64,000 nucleotides of DNA from Syncephalis plumigaleata. Its lineage: Eukaryota; Zoopagomycota; Zoopagomycetes; Zoopagales; Piptocephalidaceae. Shown here piece by piece: positions 23,281 to 34,127 of this stretch. Where the stretch lies: NCBI GenBank assembly GCA_025201365.1, contig JAIXMF010000005.1, positions 1,116,001-1,180,000 on the forward strand. Reading direction: 5' to 3'. The notes beneath the pieces are model-generated. The model saw nothing but the letters and a program-made list of their open reading frames with translations. It was not told the origin of the DNA and made no database searches. The translations under genes were made by a program, and so were the position numbers. Position 1 is the first letter of the stretch; the number at the start of each line of letters is the position of its first letter.

Positions 23281-25280
23281 TTATGATGTCGGTTTTCGTT
23301 TTGCTTTACTTCGCTTGCGTTTACTTTGTACGGGTGGCGATGATGACAACTCGTTGGATAATAGTGTCTCATAGCCTGGAGCTAATACAATATCGTTGGG
23401 TCGTCGTTTCAATACACTCTTGCCTGGTTTGCCAGCTACAATGGGTTCAGGCATAAATGCAATTGGAACGCGTTTACGGAAACCTATAAACAACAAACAT
23501 ACAAACAATAAGCTACATGATATTGTATTGATATTGATCAATTACTTTTAACACTGCCGCTCTTAGATTCCATACTACTTTCTTCTTCTTATTGTGGTAC
23601 TGGTAGACATGCCTGTTGCATCTGTTTGCACATTCATTTGCCTTGCAAGTGCTGATCTAGTTACGATACCGGTAGTCTAATATCATTTAGTAAGTGAGTA
23701 AGTAATGAAACTGCGTATATTGTTATATGCTACATACAATGGTTGCTGGTATACTTGCTTGCTCGTTGTTAGTCATATTCTCTTCATCCTCATCATCATC
23801 ATCATCATCATGTTCACTCGAGTCACTTTCATCCATTGCTGCTACGTGTGAATCTATCCTTGCATATCATGCTCATTCGAATCACTCTCATCGGATGATC
23901 TCATTGTATTCATCGCTGGTTCTTCATTCTCTTCATTCTCTCCTTCTTCAGTGTCCTCGACTGCCTCGTCCATGATCTCATCCATTACATCACCCATGGC
24001 ATTGAGCACCGTATTGGCTGCTTCTTTAAGTGTAGCGGATAGTTTGTATATACGCTTTCTACTGGTTGCATTAACATTGGCATTGGCATCAGAACCAATC
24101 TCGAACAGAATCTCACTCAATCCCAATAGATCATATGGTAATGGTTCGAGTTTCTCCTCATCTTCCTCATCTTCCATTGTATAAATGTCTAACCAGTTCA
24201 GGTTAATATCAACTGTATTGTCGAATACTATTCACTACTTACTACGTGTGGTATGTTCGATAACTTTCAAAAATACATGCTCGCGTATGCGTGAGCGAAC
24301 ACCAGTATTTCCTGAATGTGCCATCAACAAGCAGAATGGTGTTATCAATGTTGCTGATGGTAAAGTGGCCATTTCCTATAATTCAGTTCAGTTAGATAAA
24401 TGCGTACAGCACTATTGTAAGTATGTCTGCTCTAGAGATTACCTCAGCATTAGCTAGTTTCTCCAGTTCATCAATATATATATCGGCAATGTGTAGTTGA
24501 ATGGCACATGGTATTTTATCATCATATGGACTAATCAGATAATGCATATACAAGTGTATAGTGCAATTATTAGTTATTCGTGTCAAATGCTGTTGCTATT
24601 GCTATTCACCTTAATGGTCCATTTACTAGCAGTTCCGTGTATGCATTTACTAATGATGAATCCCATTGATTTTGTTGGAGTACTCGAAAAGCGGCATTCA
24701 CAAATCGTCGCATTAGCAAATAGAACTTATCAATGCTATAACACTACCAGTTAATAATAATACTTATATATACGTATATATGTATATGTATGCTAGAATT
24801 ACCGATGCTTATCGACACCTGCCCATTCTCGGCACATGGTGGTCCAGAATGCGTTAAACCAAGGGATGACTCGTTCCACCGACATTAGCTTGGCTAGATC
24901 TGCCAGATCATCGCATAGTTGCTGCTGAATCAATGGTTTATCAGACATCCACATACCTAAATGACAATAATGATAGTGGTAGCCATTGTTAGCTTATGGG
25001 AATAATAATAGGAAGAGTAATAGTAATATAGGCTTACAATAAAATATGCCCTTCCATAGCTTGAGCAGTTCTACTTCCTCCGTTTCCTGACGGTGAGTCA
25101 AGTATTTACGTAGGGATTTTACGGCTCGATCGCGTTCTTTCTTGTCTAACAACGTTGCAGTAGGTGTCATGTAGGTTAGACACTACTATAGACTATCGTT
25201 TATAACTATTTACCATTAGAAGCTAGCCTTTTTGCAAATGCTGTCTCATTAGAGTTGGGATCCGCTGACATGTTGGCCAT
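23281..25280 (-). CDS. RRP1: Ribosomal RNA processing protein RRP1/NOP52
   Basis: Nucleolar factor for 27S-to-25S rRNA maturation. The order of blocks fits the family: MANMSADPNSNETAFAKRLA; ERDRAVKSLRKYLTH; the signature [40 protein letters not shown]; DKHR and FYLLMRRFVNAAFRVL; then SPYDDKIPCAIQLHIADIYI-DELEKLANAE and PFCLLMAHSGNTGVRSRIRE-HVFLKVIEH. An acidic linker (EEDEVEEE-like, 23854-24177) precedes a C-terminal exon with RKRVPIAFMPEPIVAGKPGK and a final Lys/Arg-rich tail (KRKRSKAKRKPTS). Start set at 25280; the Met nine bases downstream is the alternative. Introns all look GT-AG. Confidence 0.82.
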
Positions 25281-25541
25281 ATAGACTAATAGATTCCACA
25301 AAGTGCAAAAATAATAGCCTCGACACGGACAACAATAAAAGTAGAAGAGAAAGTAACGAAAAATTAGTGAGGGAAAAAAAAGAAAAATCCTTACAAATAT
25401 TAAAAAATATTTAATACGAGCATAATAATCATTTTTTTGTGTATGCTTCCGTAATCTACATTTTAGATAAAGGATGATTGCAAGTAATAAGCTGGATATG
25501 TTATAACTAATTGGTTTATTGACTATTGTGTAATGTATTCA
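25281..25541. other. Spacer RRP1 5' end to copper oxidase 3' end
   Basis: 261 bases. Contains A-rich tracts (GAGGGAAAAAAAAG) and no gene. Confidence 0.5.
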
Positions 25542-27112
25542 TTAGATAAATAATAATGTAGTACTATAGATTGTGATAAATATGAATATCAAGCATAGAG
25601 AAGGCAGTTGAATCGTTGTTGACCGTGTTGCACTATTTGTTCTTGAGATTGACTTCGCTGTCGTGTCAGCATTCTCTTCGGTTGCTTTGCTGGCATTTAA
25701 AACACGCCAGAACACTGCCATACCAGATAGCATGTGATCATCGACATGACAATGGAATAGCCATTTCCCTGGTGTATCCGGAACCATATCTATTGTGTGG
25801 AATGAACCGGTAGTAGATCTATCGTGTCTTTACGCGCACCATGATCCACTACGGTGATGCCGTGAAAATGAGCAGTATGCAAATCCATCATTGATCCAAA
25901 CTAGTAACATTATAATTAGTCAACATTGCTAATAGGATTTCTCTCTCTCTCTCTTGCCCTCTCTAGTATAAATGAATGACATCTAACAAACAAACAAACT
26001 GACTTACCGCGGCTAAATACCAGCGCACACGTTCACCCTTTCGTGTGACCAGACCGTCTAGGTTGCCGTATATACGTCCATTAATGCCGTGCATCATGTT
26101 ACTTTCCATAAATTTGGGATCATTTAGATCGTAGAGCGGACCACTATTATGTGGATTATTCGGTATAGGCTGATTCGTTTGGTTATGAGCAAACTGTGCC
26201 GTATTATTCTTGATGTAGTGCGAACGGTTCTCATCGTTAATGAAAAGATTGACACGTATTCACGATCGAACTCGTGATCTTGTGAAGCGAGAGCAGGGCC
26301 GGACGAAGGAGGACCGCCCACCTCGGGACCACTACCCGGCAGTAGTCCACGACGATAGATGATGATTGGACCGATGAGTCCGGCATTGATGTCCATCCAT
26401 TCTTGACGTGCGAGTGATATCCCCACATGATCGAGCCACGATCACGCTGAGCGGGACCGGCTCGAGCTGGCACCTCCCATGTGTAGAGGAATCGACCGCC
26501 CGGTTCCACACGGCCACCTCGACCACTACCGGCATACCAGGCACCCTCGGAGTCTAGCTTGTAAAGTACGCCATGCGGATGAATCGAGTATGGCACGCTA
26601 GCCCGATTCCAGAACCAACGCGTATAATATCGCCTACCTCGGCGCGAATAGTCGGTCCGATACTACCTTGCCATTCGGGACGTGGTAATCGATGCTTAAA
26701 GGTGGCATCGGTGTAGCCGTAATACAACGCCTTACGATACTTGTGTCCAATACGACCTGGACCGTTTACGGTTACGATACGTGCTATCTCCGAGTCTTCA
26801 AGACGTAGACCACGAATACGATCCTCGTTACTGGGTGCATAGTCCCAGATAACTTCCTCGCTGTTATGTAGTAGTTACGGATAGTACAGCTATCCGGTGT
26901 GGAAAGGCAGCGTGGTGGCAAGTCCGTAGTAATGAATGCACCTGTACTGTTGACATTAAGCCCATTAACGCCAGCCGCCGTAGGAAGAGTATGATCTGGC
27001 AAGACCGGGTCAATGCCGACACGCTAACGACGTGCAACCACCAGTGAATATAAATAAATAGTACATAATAGTAATAGTGCAAGTATATAGGACTTGCAGT
27101 GCACTTTCTCAT
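25542..27112 (-). CDS. Membrane-anchored multicopper oxidase, ceruloplasmin-like (copy 1)
   Basis: Resembles the ceruloplasmin/hephaestin group of copper ferroxidases rather than fungal laccases. It has a hydrophobic N-terminus (signal peptide), CTIRNYYI and IWDYAPSNEDR, NGPGRIGHKYRKALYYGYTD, GSIGPTIRAEVGDIIRV, SIHPHGVLYKLDSEGA, a WGYHSH motif and DINAGLIGPIIIYRRG, then HTAHFHGI and WLFHCHVDDHMLSGM. So all four His clusters of a trinuclear plus type-1 centre are present. A hydrophobic C-terminus (CLIFIFITIYSTTLLFI) suggests a GPI or transmembrane anchor. The reading frame changes about six times (near 27025, 26860, 26616, 26408, 26240, 25806); where I could judge, each change looks like one base lost from a run of two to four. 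Either a systematic assembly error or a recent pseudogene; the untouched copper ligands favour error. Confidence 0.75.
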
Positions 27113-27487
27113 GATGTAATGACCAAGTTGTATTGATAGTAGGTATGCGTGATAAAGGAGTTACGAGTTGAAGAGGCGAGGATAGGCTTAGATACCGGTC
27201 TTTACCGCTTTAATGCTTTCAATGAAACAACATGATATTCGCGAAAAAAACCTGCATAATACGGCGAAAAGTCCGACTTCTAGCCCAACCAGCGCCAATA
27301 GAGACAAGTTCAAGATGGGTTGGCTAAAAGAGAACATGTCCAATTGTAGGCAAATACATGTATCGACTATATACGGTAATGCGGCATTATTGTACATCTA
27401 GCTGATAGTGTGTACTCTAACAGCCTACTTGAACTATGTAACTATTTCTTCCATATATTCGTACATATACAATTTGTTAGGCAAAAG
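27113..27487. promoter_or_regulatory. Divergent promoter of the two copper oxidases
   Basis: 375 bases between the divergent starts. Several GATA cores fitting the HGATAR pattern of fungal iron-responsive GATA factors: TGATAG (27134), TGATAA (27150) and TGATAG (27402). Such short motifs arise often by chance in AT-rich DNA, so iron control is only a suggestion. Confidence 0.3.
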
Positions 27488-29351
27488 ATGATTCCACTCT
27501 CATATATACTCGTAGTGCTTATTTCAACATGGCATATCTGCGTGATAAACGTCGCTTCTATTGTAGTTCCTCATGCTAGTACAGCCGCTATACATTCGGG
27601 AAGGGACACCAACACAAATGCCATCTCTCTCACCGATAGTTGTCTGCCTCCTAGGTGTACCGTACGCAGATATTATATAGCGGCAGAGGATATTCTATGG
27701 GATTACGCACCCTCAGGACAGGATATGGTCTATCATCGGGAACTTACCGGTCCACTTGCACCGTAAGTAGCACCTCCACTACTCGGCATAGAATATTGTG
27801 ACGACTCACCGAGTAGAGGAGACTAGGTTAAAGCATGGTGATCGACGCACGTATAAAAAGGCCGTCTACAGAGGCTACGAGGATGATACATTCGAGAAAC
27901 GGACGCCACGAGAAGATGCAAGTAGCTAGATATGCATACCTATATGTGTATGTATACCAGTGAATATCATTGCTAATTAGCTATACTTTTCTCTCCTTTA
28001 TAGTGGCTAGGCATTCTTGGTCCGACCATTCATGCGGAAGTTGGCGACGTTATCGAGGTAATTATACTTTGTAGCATTGCATAATAATAATAATATACTA
28101 AATCTTACTAGGTCGTATTTCGTAATAAAGCAAAGGAAACCTACTCTATTCATCCACATGGTGTCTTTTATACGCCAGAGAATGAAGGTGCATCACATGT
28201 AGATGCTACCGAAGGGCCGGCGTATTACCCGGACGTACATTTACTTACAATGGAATGTGACAGGTAAGCATCTAGATATACGAATGAATTGTTCAATGAT
28301 AATAATAACATAATATACATGTATACATGTATGCAGAACGAGCTGGACCAGCACAAGATGATGCTGGATCCATACTCTGGATGTATCACTCGCATCACGA
28401 TGAAGCCAAGGATGTGAATGCAGGTCTCGTGGGATCCATGATTATTTATCGACGAGGCTGGCTAAGATCGGTTAAAGAGTCGTCCGCCGTAATCGATGCA
28501 TCCATTGAACAACTGGAAGAATTGAAGCATACGCCATGGGCTGCATCGGTACCCGACTATCCTGGCACAGCACCTGACGTGTATCCACGGGCAACCACCA
28601 GATATTACGCTCGAGATACTGACCGTGAATTTATTGTGTTGATCAATATCTTCAATGAAAACAATACGCCTTATTATTTTGAGAACATGCTACTAGTGCA
28701 GGAGGGTGCGGTGACAGCACCCACTGGTACAGGTGACGCGGATGCACCGGGTGCCAACATGGAGCAAATGAGGCGACATCAATTTACTAGTATTAACGGG
28801 CGTGTACTTGGCAATCTCGCTGGATTGACGGCGCAACAAGGCGAGCGTGTACGATGGCACTTGGCCGCATTAGGCACGGAAGATGCCTTACATCACATAC
28901 GTTGGCATGGACCGAGTGGCACGGTAACCGAGCGTGGCTTTCGTACGAACGGCGTATCATTGCTGCCAGCCACCTTCCGCACTGTAGATGCCGTTCTAGA
29001 TGTGGCCGGTCGTTGGATAATGAATTGTCAAAATAGCGACCACAATGAACGAGGTTTATTCACTTGGTATCATGTTATCAAAGGATCGAATGACACGATT
29101 GCAAAAAGTCATGAAGCAACCAGCGTAACTGACATCAAAGATCAATCGGTAATAGATGCTCAATAGACGCTCAAATAAATGCTAGCACCCATAAGAGCGG
29201 TATGAACATGATGGCATCTGATGCTATGACTACACCGCCATCACCACCTCCAGACATGAGTGCCGCATCCTGGATAATGCTAATTGGCGTGATTATCTGC
29301 TGGCTTATCGGTTTAAGTCGAGTATTTCATTCAAGACTCAATTGCTGCTAA
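27488..29351 (+). CDS. Membrane-anchored copper-oxidase paralog lacking C-terminal ligands (copy 2)
   Basis: Paralog of the adjacent oxidase, transcribed the other way. Signal peptide PLSYILVVLISTWHICVINV, then CTVRRYYIAAEDILWDYAPS, HGDRRTYKKAVYRGYEDDTF, WLGILGPTIHAEVGDVIEV, SIHPHGVFYTPENEG, MYHSHHDEAKDVNAGLVGSM and REFIVLINIFNENN. The N-terminal cupredoxin keeps HPHG and HSH. The C-terminal domain does not: where copy 1 has HTAHFHG and FHCHVDDHM, this has LHHIRWHG and MNCQNSDHN, so the type-1 and trinuclear sites cannot form in the usual way. The C-terminus (SWIMLIGVIICWLIGLSRVF) is a clear membrane helix, reached only if one base is missing near 29161; similar slips fall near 28230 and 28250, and the exon end near 27922 has no obvious GT. 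Probably a non-oxidase copper binder or partner. Confidence 0.7.
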
Positions 29352-29572
29352 TCGAATAGAGATAAAAAGAAGGATACTAGACGTAGACTAACCTGTCATA
29401 TAATATGATTAAATAGTATATGTAATCAACAACAGAGCTATTATTACAATCAAAAAGTAATCTCATTAATAAGATTTGTTTGTGTTTATTTTACTACAAC
29501 AATAAATTACAACCTTGTTTTCCTATTAAATGGAAGCATTAACAAATAGTCACTGCAATGATCATTCATCAC

Positions 29573-32044
29573 TTACCGAGTTGCCCTCTTTTTTGACATC
29601 TTTACTCGTCCTTTCTGCCATAATGGCATTGGTGTTGTGACAATCGCGTTATTTTGCATATTCGAGTAAAACTCTTGCACCTCTTGATGACAACTAACGT
29701 GTGACTCGTTAAAATCCACCAGTTCTAATCCATCCTATATATATATGCCAATATTGTGTTATTTCTACTATATGTTACTCTGTGTACATTAAACATACGA
29801 GAGAGCGTGCACGACTAAGTGCCACGTAAGCTTGTCCCGGTGCAAATGCCCGATTAAGCGATATCTATCATTGTATTGTAATGGTATTGATACATATTGT
29901 AAGATTACATGATGTCATTACTAATCCTCATTTTGTATATTTACCTGTACACAATCTAATGATAATCCTGAATGTAACAGAAATATAAATAATACATCTA
30001 TGAATACAGAAGCTGTCTCCACAACTTACCCTGACACTACAATAGAAATGTTAGTATTTATACTAGTAGTATTGCAGTATCTGTTTTCCATTCCCACTCA
30101 CCTTGTGAACAGTAAGCGACCATGCTAGTTTAAGCGGGATCTGTTCACGATAGACAACGGCTCGATTAAGTAGGACAACTTCATTGACAATGGGGTAGAT
30201 GGCACATTGTTCTCCATTAGCAAACGAACCACAGGGAACATACGAGTGTGCCTGTTCCATTGCGGATCCCATGTTTGTAGCCTCGACACTTTGTCGTACG
30301 CATGATTTGTAATACTCTCCGATGCACCTCACGTTCCGGTACAAATCCAACAACCACACCACGACTACCGTTGACTAGGCCACGACGTAATGATAGATTG
30401 GCTAAGCATCAATGGGTAAGCATAGTGTACGTGAGTATTTATTACACATGTTGTACATCCTTACTTAGTAGCATCACTTGTGCTCCTACTTTAAGCTCTA
30501 AATGCCTTTCTAGTCTAGTTCCTTGAAACAGTTCTCGAGTATGCTACTTGGCATGTTGTCGGGTCCATCGATTGCATCATACACCATAGTAGGACCGGGA
30601 AGTTTCTCGAAGAATGATCGATTTCATCGGCTACTTGTGCACGCGTAACGTGTAACTTCGTCGGCTATACACGGCAATGTTAATCTCGGCGACGATCTTA
30701 TGGTAAACGACTTACTAGTAAATCCGTGAATGAATTGGTTCTCTCCGTAAGTGGTACACGACACTGTTCAAGTAGCTTCATTGCTTGCGGTGTCACTTGA
30801 CCCTTACGTATTTGATTGAGTACTGCAATGAACTCTGAGTCGGTTTGTCGGAATACCGTTTGTAATTCAATACATGCCAGTTCTGCTGCTTTCCATGAAT
30901 CCGACTGGAATGCCAGTATTTTCATAGTATGTCCACAATCAGTGCAAGTAATCGATGAGATACCTGATTGCTTTTCAGTCGCTGTAAGCGTGTACCACAA
31001 GCAGAACAATCCACCAATTTCGTTACTATAACAGTATTGGATTATTAGAAAGAGAAATCAACTATATCATGCAATGCTCATTCAAATGATCAACCTACCT
31101 GGTGGTAGTTGATAGAAATCACCGCAAAACACAAGTTGAATACCGCCAAATGGTAATGTGGAACCTTTAACGTGTTGTGCCAATTTATCGAGTTTATCCA
31201 ATAGATCTGCACGTACCATGCTCACTTCATCGATAATCAACACTTGTGTTCTCTTCCAGCGTTGTACCGCTTTCTTATTCGATAATGTCTCCTCTAGTAG
31301 ACGTTCCGTACTGCCACCACCTAATCCTACACCAGCGAATGAATGCAATGTTTGTCCGCCAATATGTACAGCGGCCACACCTACATGTATACAATATAAT
31401 TGTTACTACTACTACTACTATAAGATAAAGCATAATCATTACCTGTCGATGCTGTAATGGCTAGTTTCTTGCCTGCTAATTCTAATCGCTTGATTATACT
31501 CTTCAATAGGAATGTTTTACCTACACCGGCTGATCCTGTAAAGAATATATTTCTACCTGCGAGTACTAGATCCACTACTAGCTTCTGTTCTTTTGACAAT
31601 ATCGCATCCTCTTCGGTTGTCTGCTCGCGTAACTCATCCTCCCAGTCCGTGTCATTTTTCTGTCTAGGTTTATCGCGGTTCCATACTATAATGTTATAAT
31701 CCATCGTTTGCTTTTGATTATGCCATTTCTCTGTTTTTACACAAATAGTTAACACTGTAATGCCATATCATTTGACTAGTGTATCATGATGAATACGTAA
31801 TACTTACTTAGCTTCTCCTTTGATAATGGAACAGTATTCTTTACGGGAGTTTGCCACTGAGAAACACTGGTGTTACTAGTAGTAGCGAGTTGTTCGGCTG
31901 TTTGTGCATTCCTACACTGCACTGTCGTAGATAGTAGTGCTCGTGGACTGACGCCATAACCGTACCGACTAGGATAGCGGGAGAGTAGCGTACGAGTTAA
32001 CGATTTGCCAGTGCAACTGTCTGACCCCAGACGATTCGCTTCAT
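29573..32044 (-). CDS. PIF1: PIF1-family 5'-3' DNA helicase
   Basis: Superfamily 1B helicase for mitochondrial DNA, telomeres and G-quadruplexes. Motifs: [20 protein letters not shown], Walker [33 protein letters not shown], Walker [92 protein letters not shown] Cys pair near VDCSACGT plus TCTDCG lies between motifs III and IV, as in some fungal PIF1 proteins. Start set at [15 protein letters not shown] (32044), whose Arg-rich, acid-free stretch to ~residue 40 looks like a mitochondrial presequence. Frame slips near 30669, 30613, 30515 and in the presequence each look like a single lost base. The gene ends KMSKKRATR. Confidence 0.85.
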
Positions 32045-32336
32045 TCTTGCCTATGTAATAATAGACTAGATTGCGATCAAGACGTCTATAGGTCAGAGTA
32101 TGAAATGGAGCAATATTTGCGTGCGTGTATATGTACTCTGTTGTATTTAAGTTGATATTGATATGAGAATACAATAAATGGAATAGTAAGAAATGACCAG
32201 AAGATTTTCATATCTTTTTATTTTATTTTAATGAATTAGGTCATTAATCATTCAATCAATGTTGACACTCCTTTTGACATTATTCATACTCAGCGACAAA
32301 TGACAATGAGTGGATTATTAAGAGTTGTCGTAGCTT

Positions 32337-32380
32337 TTAATACAAGGTTTCCTACCAATTTGCGCAGTTATCTTTTAGTT
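32337..32380 (+). repeat. Solo end sequence related to the 43.7-kb TIR element
   Basis: ACAAGGTTTCCTACCAATTT plus the following GCGCAGTTATCTTTTAG matches the left terminal repeat at 43749 over ~33 bases with about eight differences. It follows TA. No partner end was found nearby, so it is a fragment or a lone end. Confidence 0.45.
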
Positions 32381-32481
32381 TTACGAATAACTAATAGTTA
32401 TAACACTTACAGGTATTTTATACGATTGACAAGTGACAGTAGGATATCTCGTCAATTAGAAAGACTTGAACATCATGTTTC

Positions 32482-33045
32482 ATTATTATCCACGCTTGCG
32501 TATGATTTATTTGTGTATTCTTAATTAAAATAACGTCATCGTATTACTCTATCCCATATCGCCTTTCTTATTCCACTCCACTATGTCTACTACTACTACT
32601 ACTACTGAAATATCGAGTAATTTCAACTCGTCTTGTAGATTACTAGTTGTCTGAATATCTTCCATTTCATGACCAGCGTGTCTTTCGTAGTCTACTTGGT
32701 CATATCGACTCTTGCGTTTATCAGCATGTTGTCACTCGTTAATAAGCACGTTCGAAATGATAGAGCATTATGGCAACAACTATATCATAGGGATTTCCTA
32801 TCGGAGCCCATTATACTAAAGAAATGGAATTCGTATTATGGTGTGTACGCACGGATGTCAACAATCCACGTACATCGGATAAACGAGCCGATCTACTAGA
32901 GAATGTGGACTGGTACAACACATATCGTCGACGAGTAAGCACCGAGAATAATTGTCGGTTTGGACGATGCAATACCACGCATATCGATATGAAAGCTGGC
33001 ATGGATGGAATATGCTATCGCAAAGATATTAATAATGATCGTATA
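32482..33045 (+). repeat. Inverted duplication, copy A
   Basis: About 565 bases are repeated in inverse orientation at 62945-63512. They cover ~100 bases upstream of an ATG and the first ~150 codons of an F-box-like gene. Stretches such as the upstream block with GATTTATTTGTGTATTC and the coding block with DKRADLLENVDWYNTYRRRV are nearly identical. Confidence 0.85.
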
Positions 33046-34127
33046 TTTAGCGCACAGCAAGATCGCTCAGACGAAGGATCAAGTCATACTTATATTTTAG
33101 AATATCTGCCGCATTCAAATCTTAGATCAAACAACAATACAGTGTATAACAGTACATTCTCCACTTCGCCAAATGCTCTTTCACTGGATACTGGTAATGA
33201 AGCTCAGCATAAATATGTCCTGGGTGACCATTACATAGCTGTATCTCCTAGGGAAATCGAGAGCGATACCAGCTATAATGTAAAAATACTTTCTCGAAAG
33301 CATGGCGGTGTTTTCACTACATTTGACGTTCCAGTACCATATCGAGTGGAGATAATCGAAGGGAAATGGATATTATTAGTGCATGAATTGCAACAATCAT
33401 ACAGATTTTTGCCAATTTGTAAGTTTAGTAATTATACAATGCTGCAGTATAACTAGTACTAATACTCGATACATCAGCCGTATAATGGTATTCGATATAG
33501 ATAATAGTGTCATGTGTTAGGAACATCGATGATATATGGATGCGACATGTTTCTACAAAACAACCAATGATACAGCAATAGTATATACGGCAAGAATAGT
33601 CAAAGATGATGATGCAGATTGTATTGAATGGGCATTATACGAGTTCTCGAGCAATATCATGTTGTACAATTGCGAAATGGCTGGTTTCAACACCTGGAGG
33701 ATGCGTATGAGTGGCTAGAGACGTATAATTCGTACGATTCGTATATGACATAAATCACAACGTCTCCTGATGATGACTACACATAATCATAAATAACATG
33801 CAGTGGTCAAAGCCATACTCCACGTAATTGCTATACTATAATGAACAACATATGCCTACTCCATTATTAAGGACTGGATACAAGTATTTAATGTCTGAGT
33901 ACATCACAAAAGTATGGACAGATTTATCCTACAATGACGATCAAGTATACAAATACCAGTACTTTCTCATAATCATATTATTGGCGATCTCTATGTTTTT
34001 GATGCAGAGCATAATGCTATAGAAAGTCGATTGCTTGTAGACATTAATACAAAGGAAATAATACGCGACTTGGAAGCATCAAATACGGGTAAATATTGGA
34101 GATTGATACAATGTTTGGTACTATAGG
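32583..34127 (+). pseudogene. F-box-like gene, copy A (frame-broken)
   Basis: Starts MSTTTTTTEISSNFNSSCRL, a poly-Thr leader encoded by an (ACT)n run. It continues with an F-box-like helix set best seen jointly with copy B (LPFHDQRVFRSLLGHI, then NDRALWQQLYHRDF), a signature that would bind Skp1 in an SCF ubiquitin ligase. Next comes EFVLWCVRTDVNNPRTSDKR and a Trp/Tyr-rich region, then a ~450-residue-scale C-terminal part of strand-forming segments (KYVLGDHYIAVSPREIESD; GGVFTTFDVPVPYRVEIIEG; ADCIEWALYEFSSNIMLYNC), like a degenerate propeller. The frame changes at least four times (near 32640, 32700, 32825, and after 33420), and in-frame stops separate the later blocks. Given the slips seen in nearby essential genes, part of this may be assembly error, but copy A carries more breaks than any housekeeping gene here. 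Confidence 0.5.

Noticed and set aside
23727-24184. Plus-strand Ser-rich ORFs (82 and 77 codons)
   Set aside because: They are the complement of the acidic Glu/Asp linker of RRP1.
25542-27112. Calling the first copper oxidase a simple pseudogene
   Set aside because: All copper ligands and the anchor are intact, and the same kind of one-base slip is seen in essential genes such as dynein IC and the cullin, so the damage is probably technical.
32300-32524. 74-codon ORF upstream of F-box copy A as the N-terminus of a Fanzor protein
   Set aside because: Its end (LSTLAYDLFVYS) lies in the DNA shared with copy B upstream of the F-box start, so it belongs to the duplication, and the rest shows no motif.
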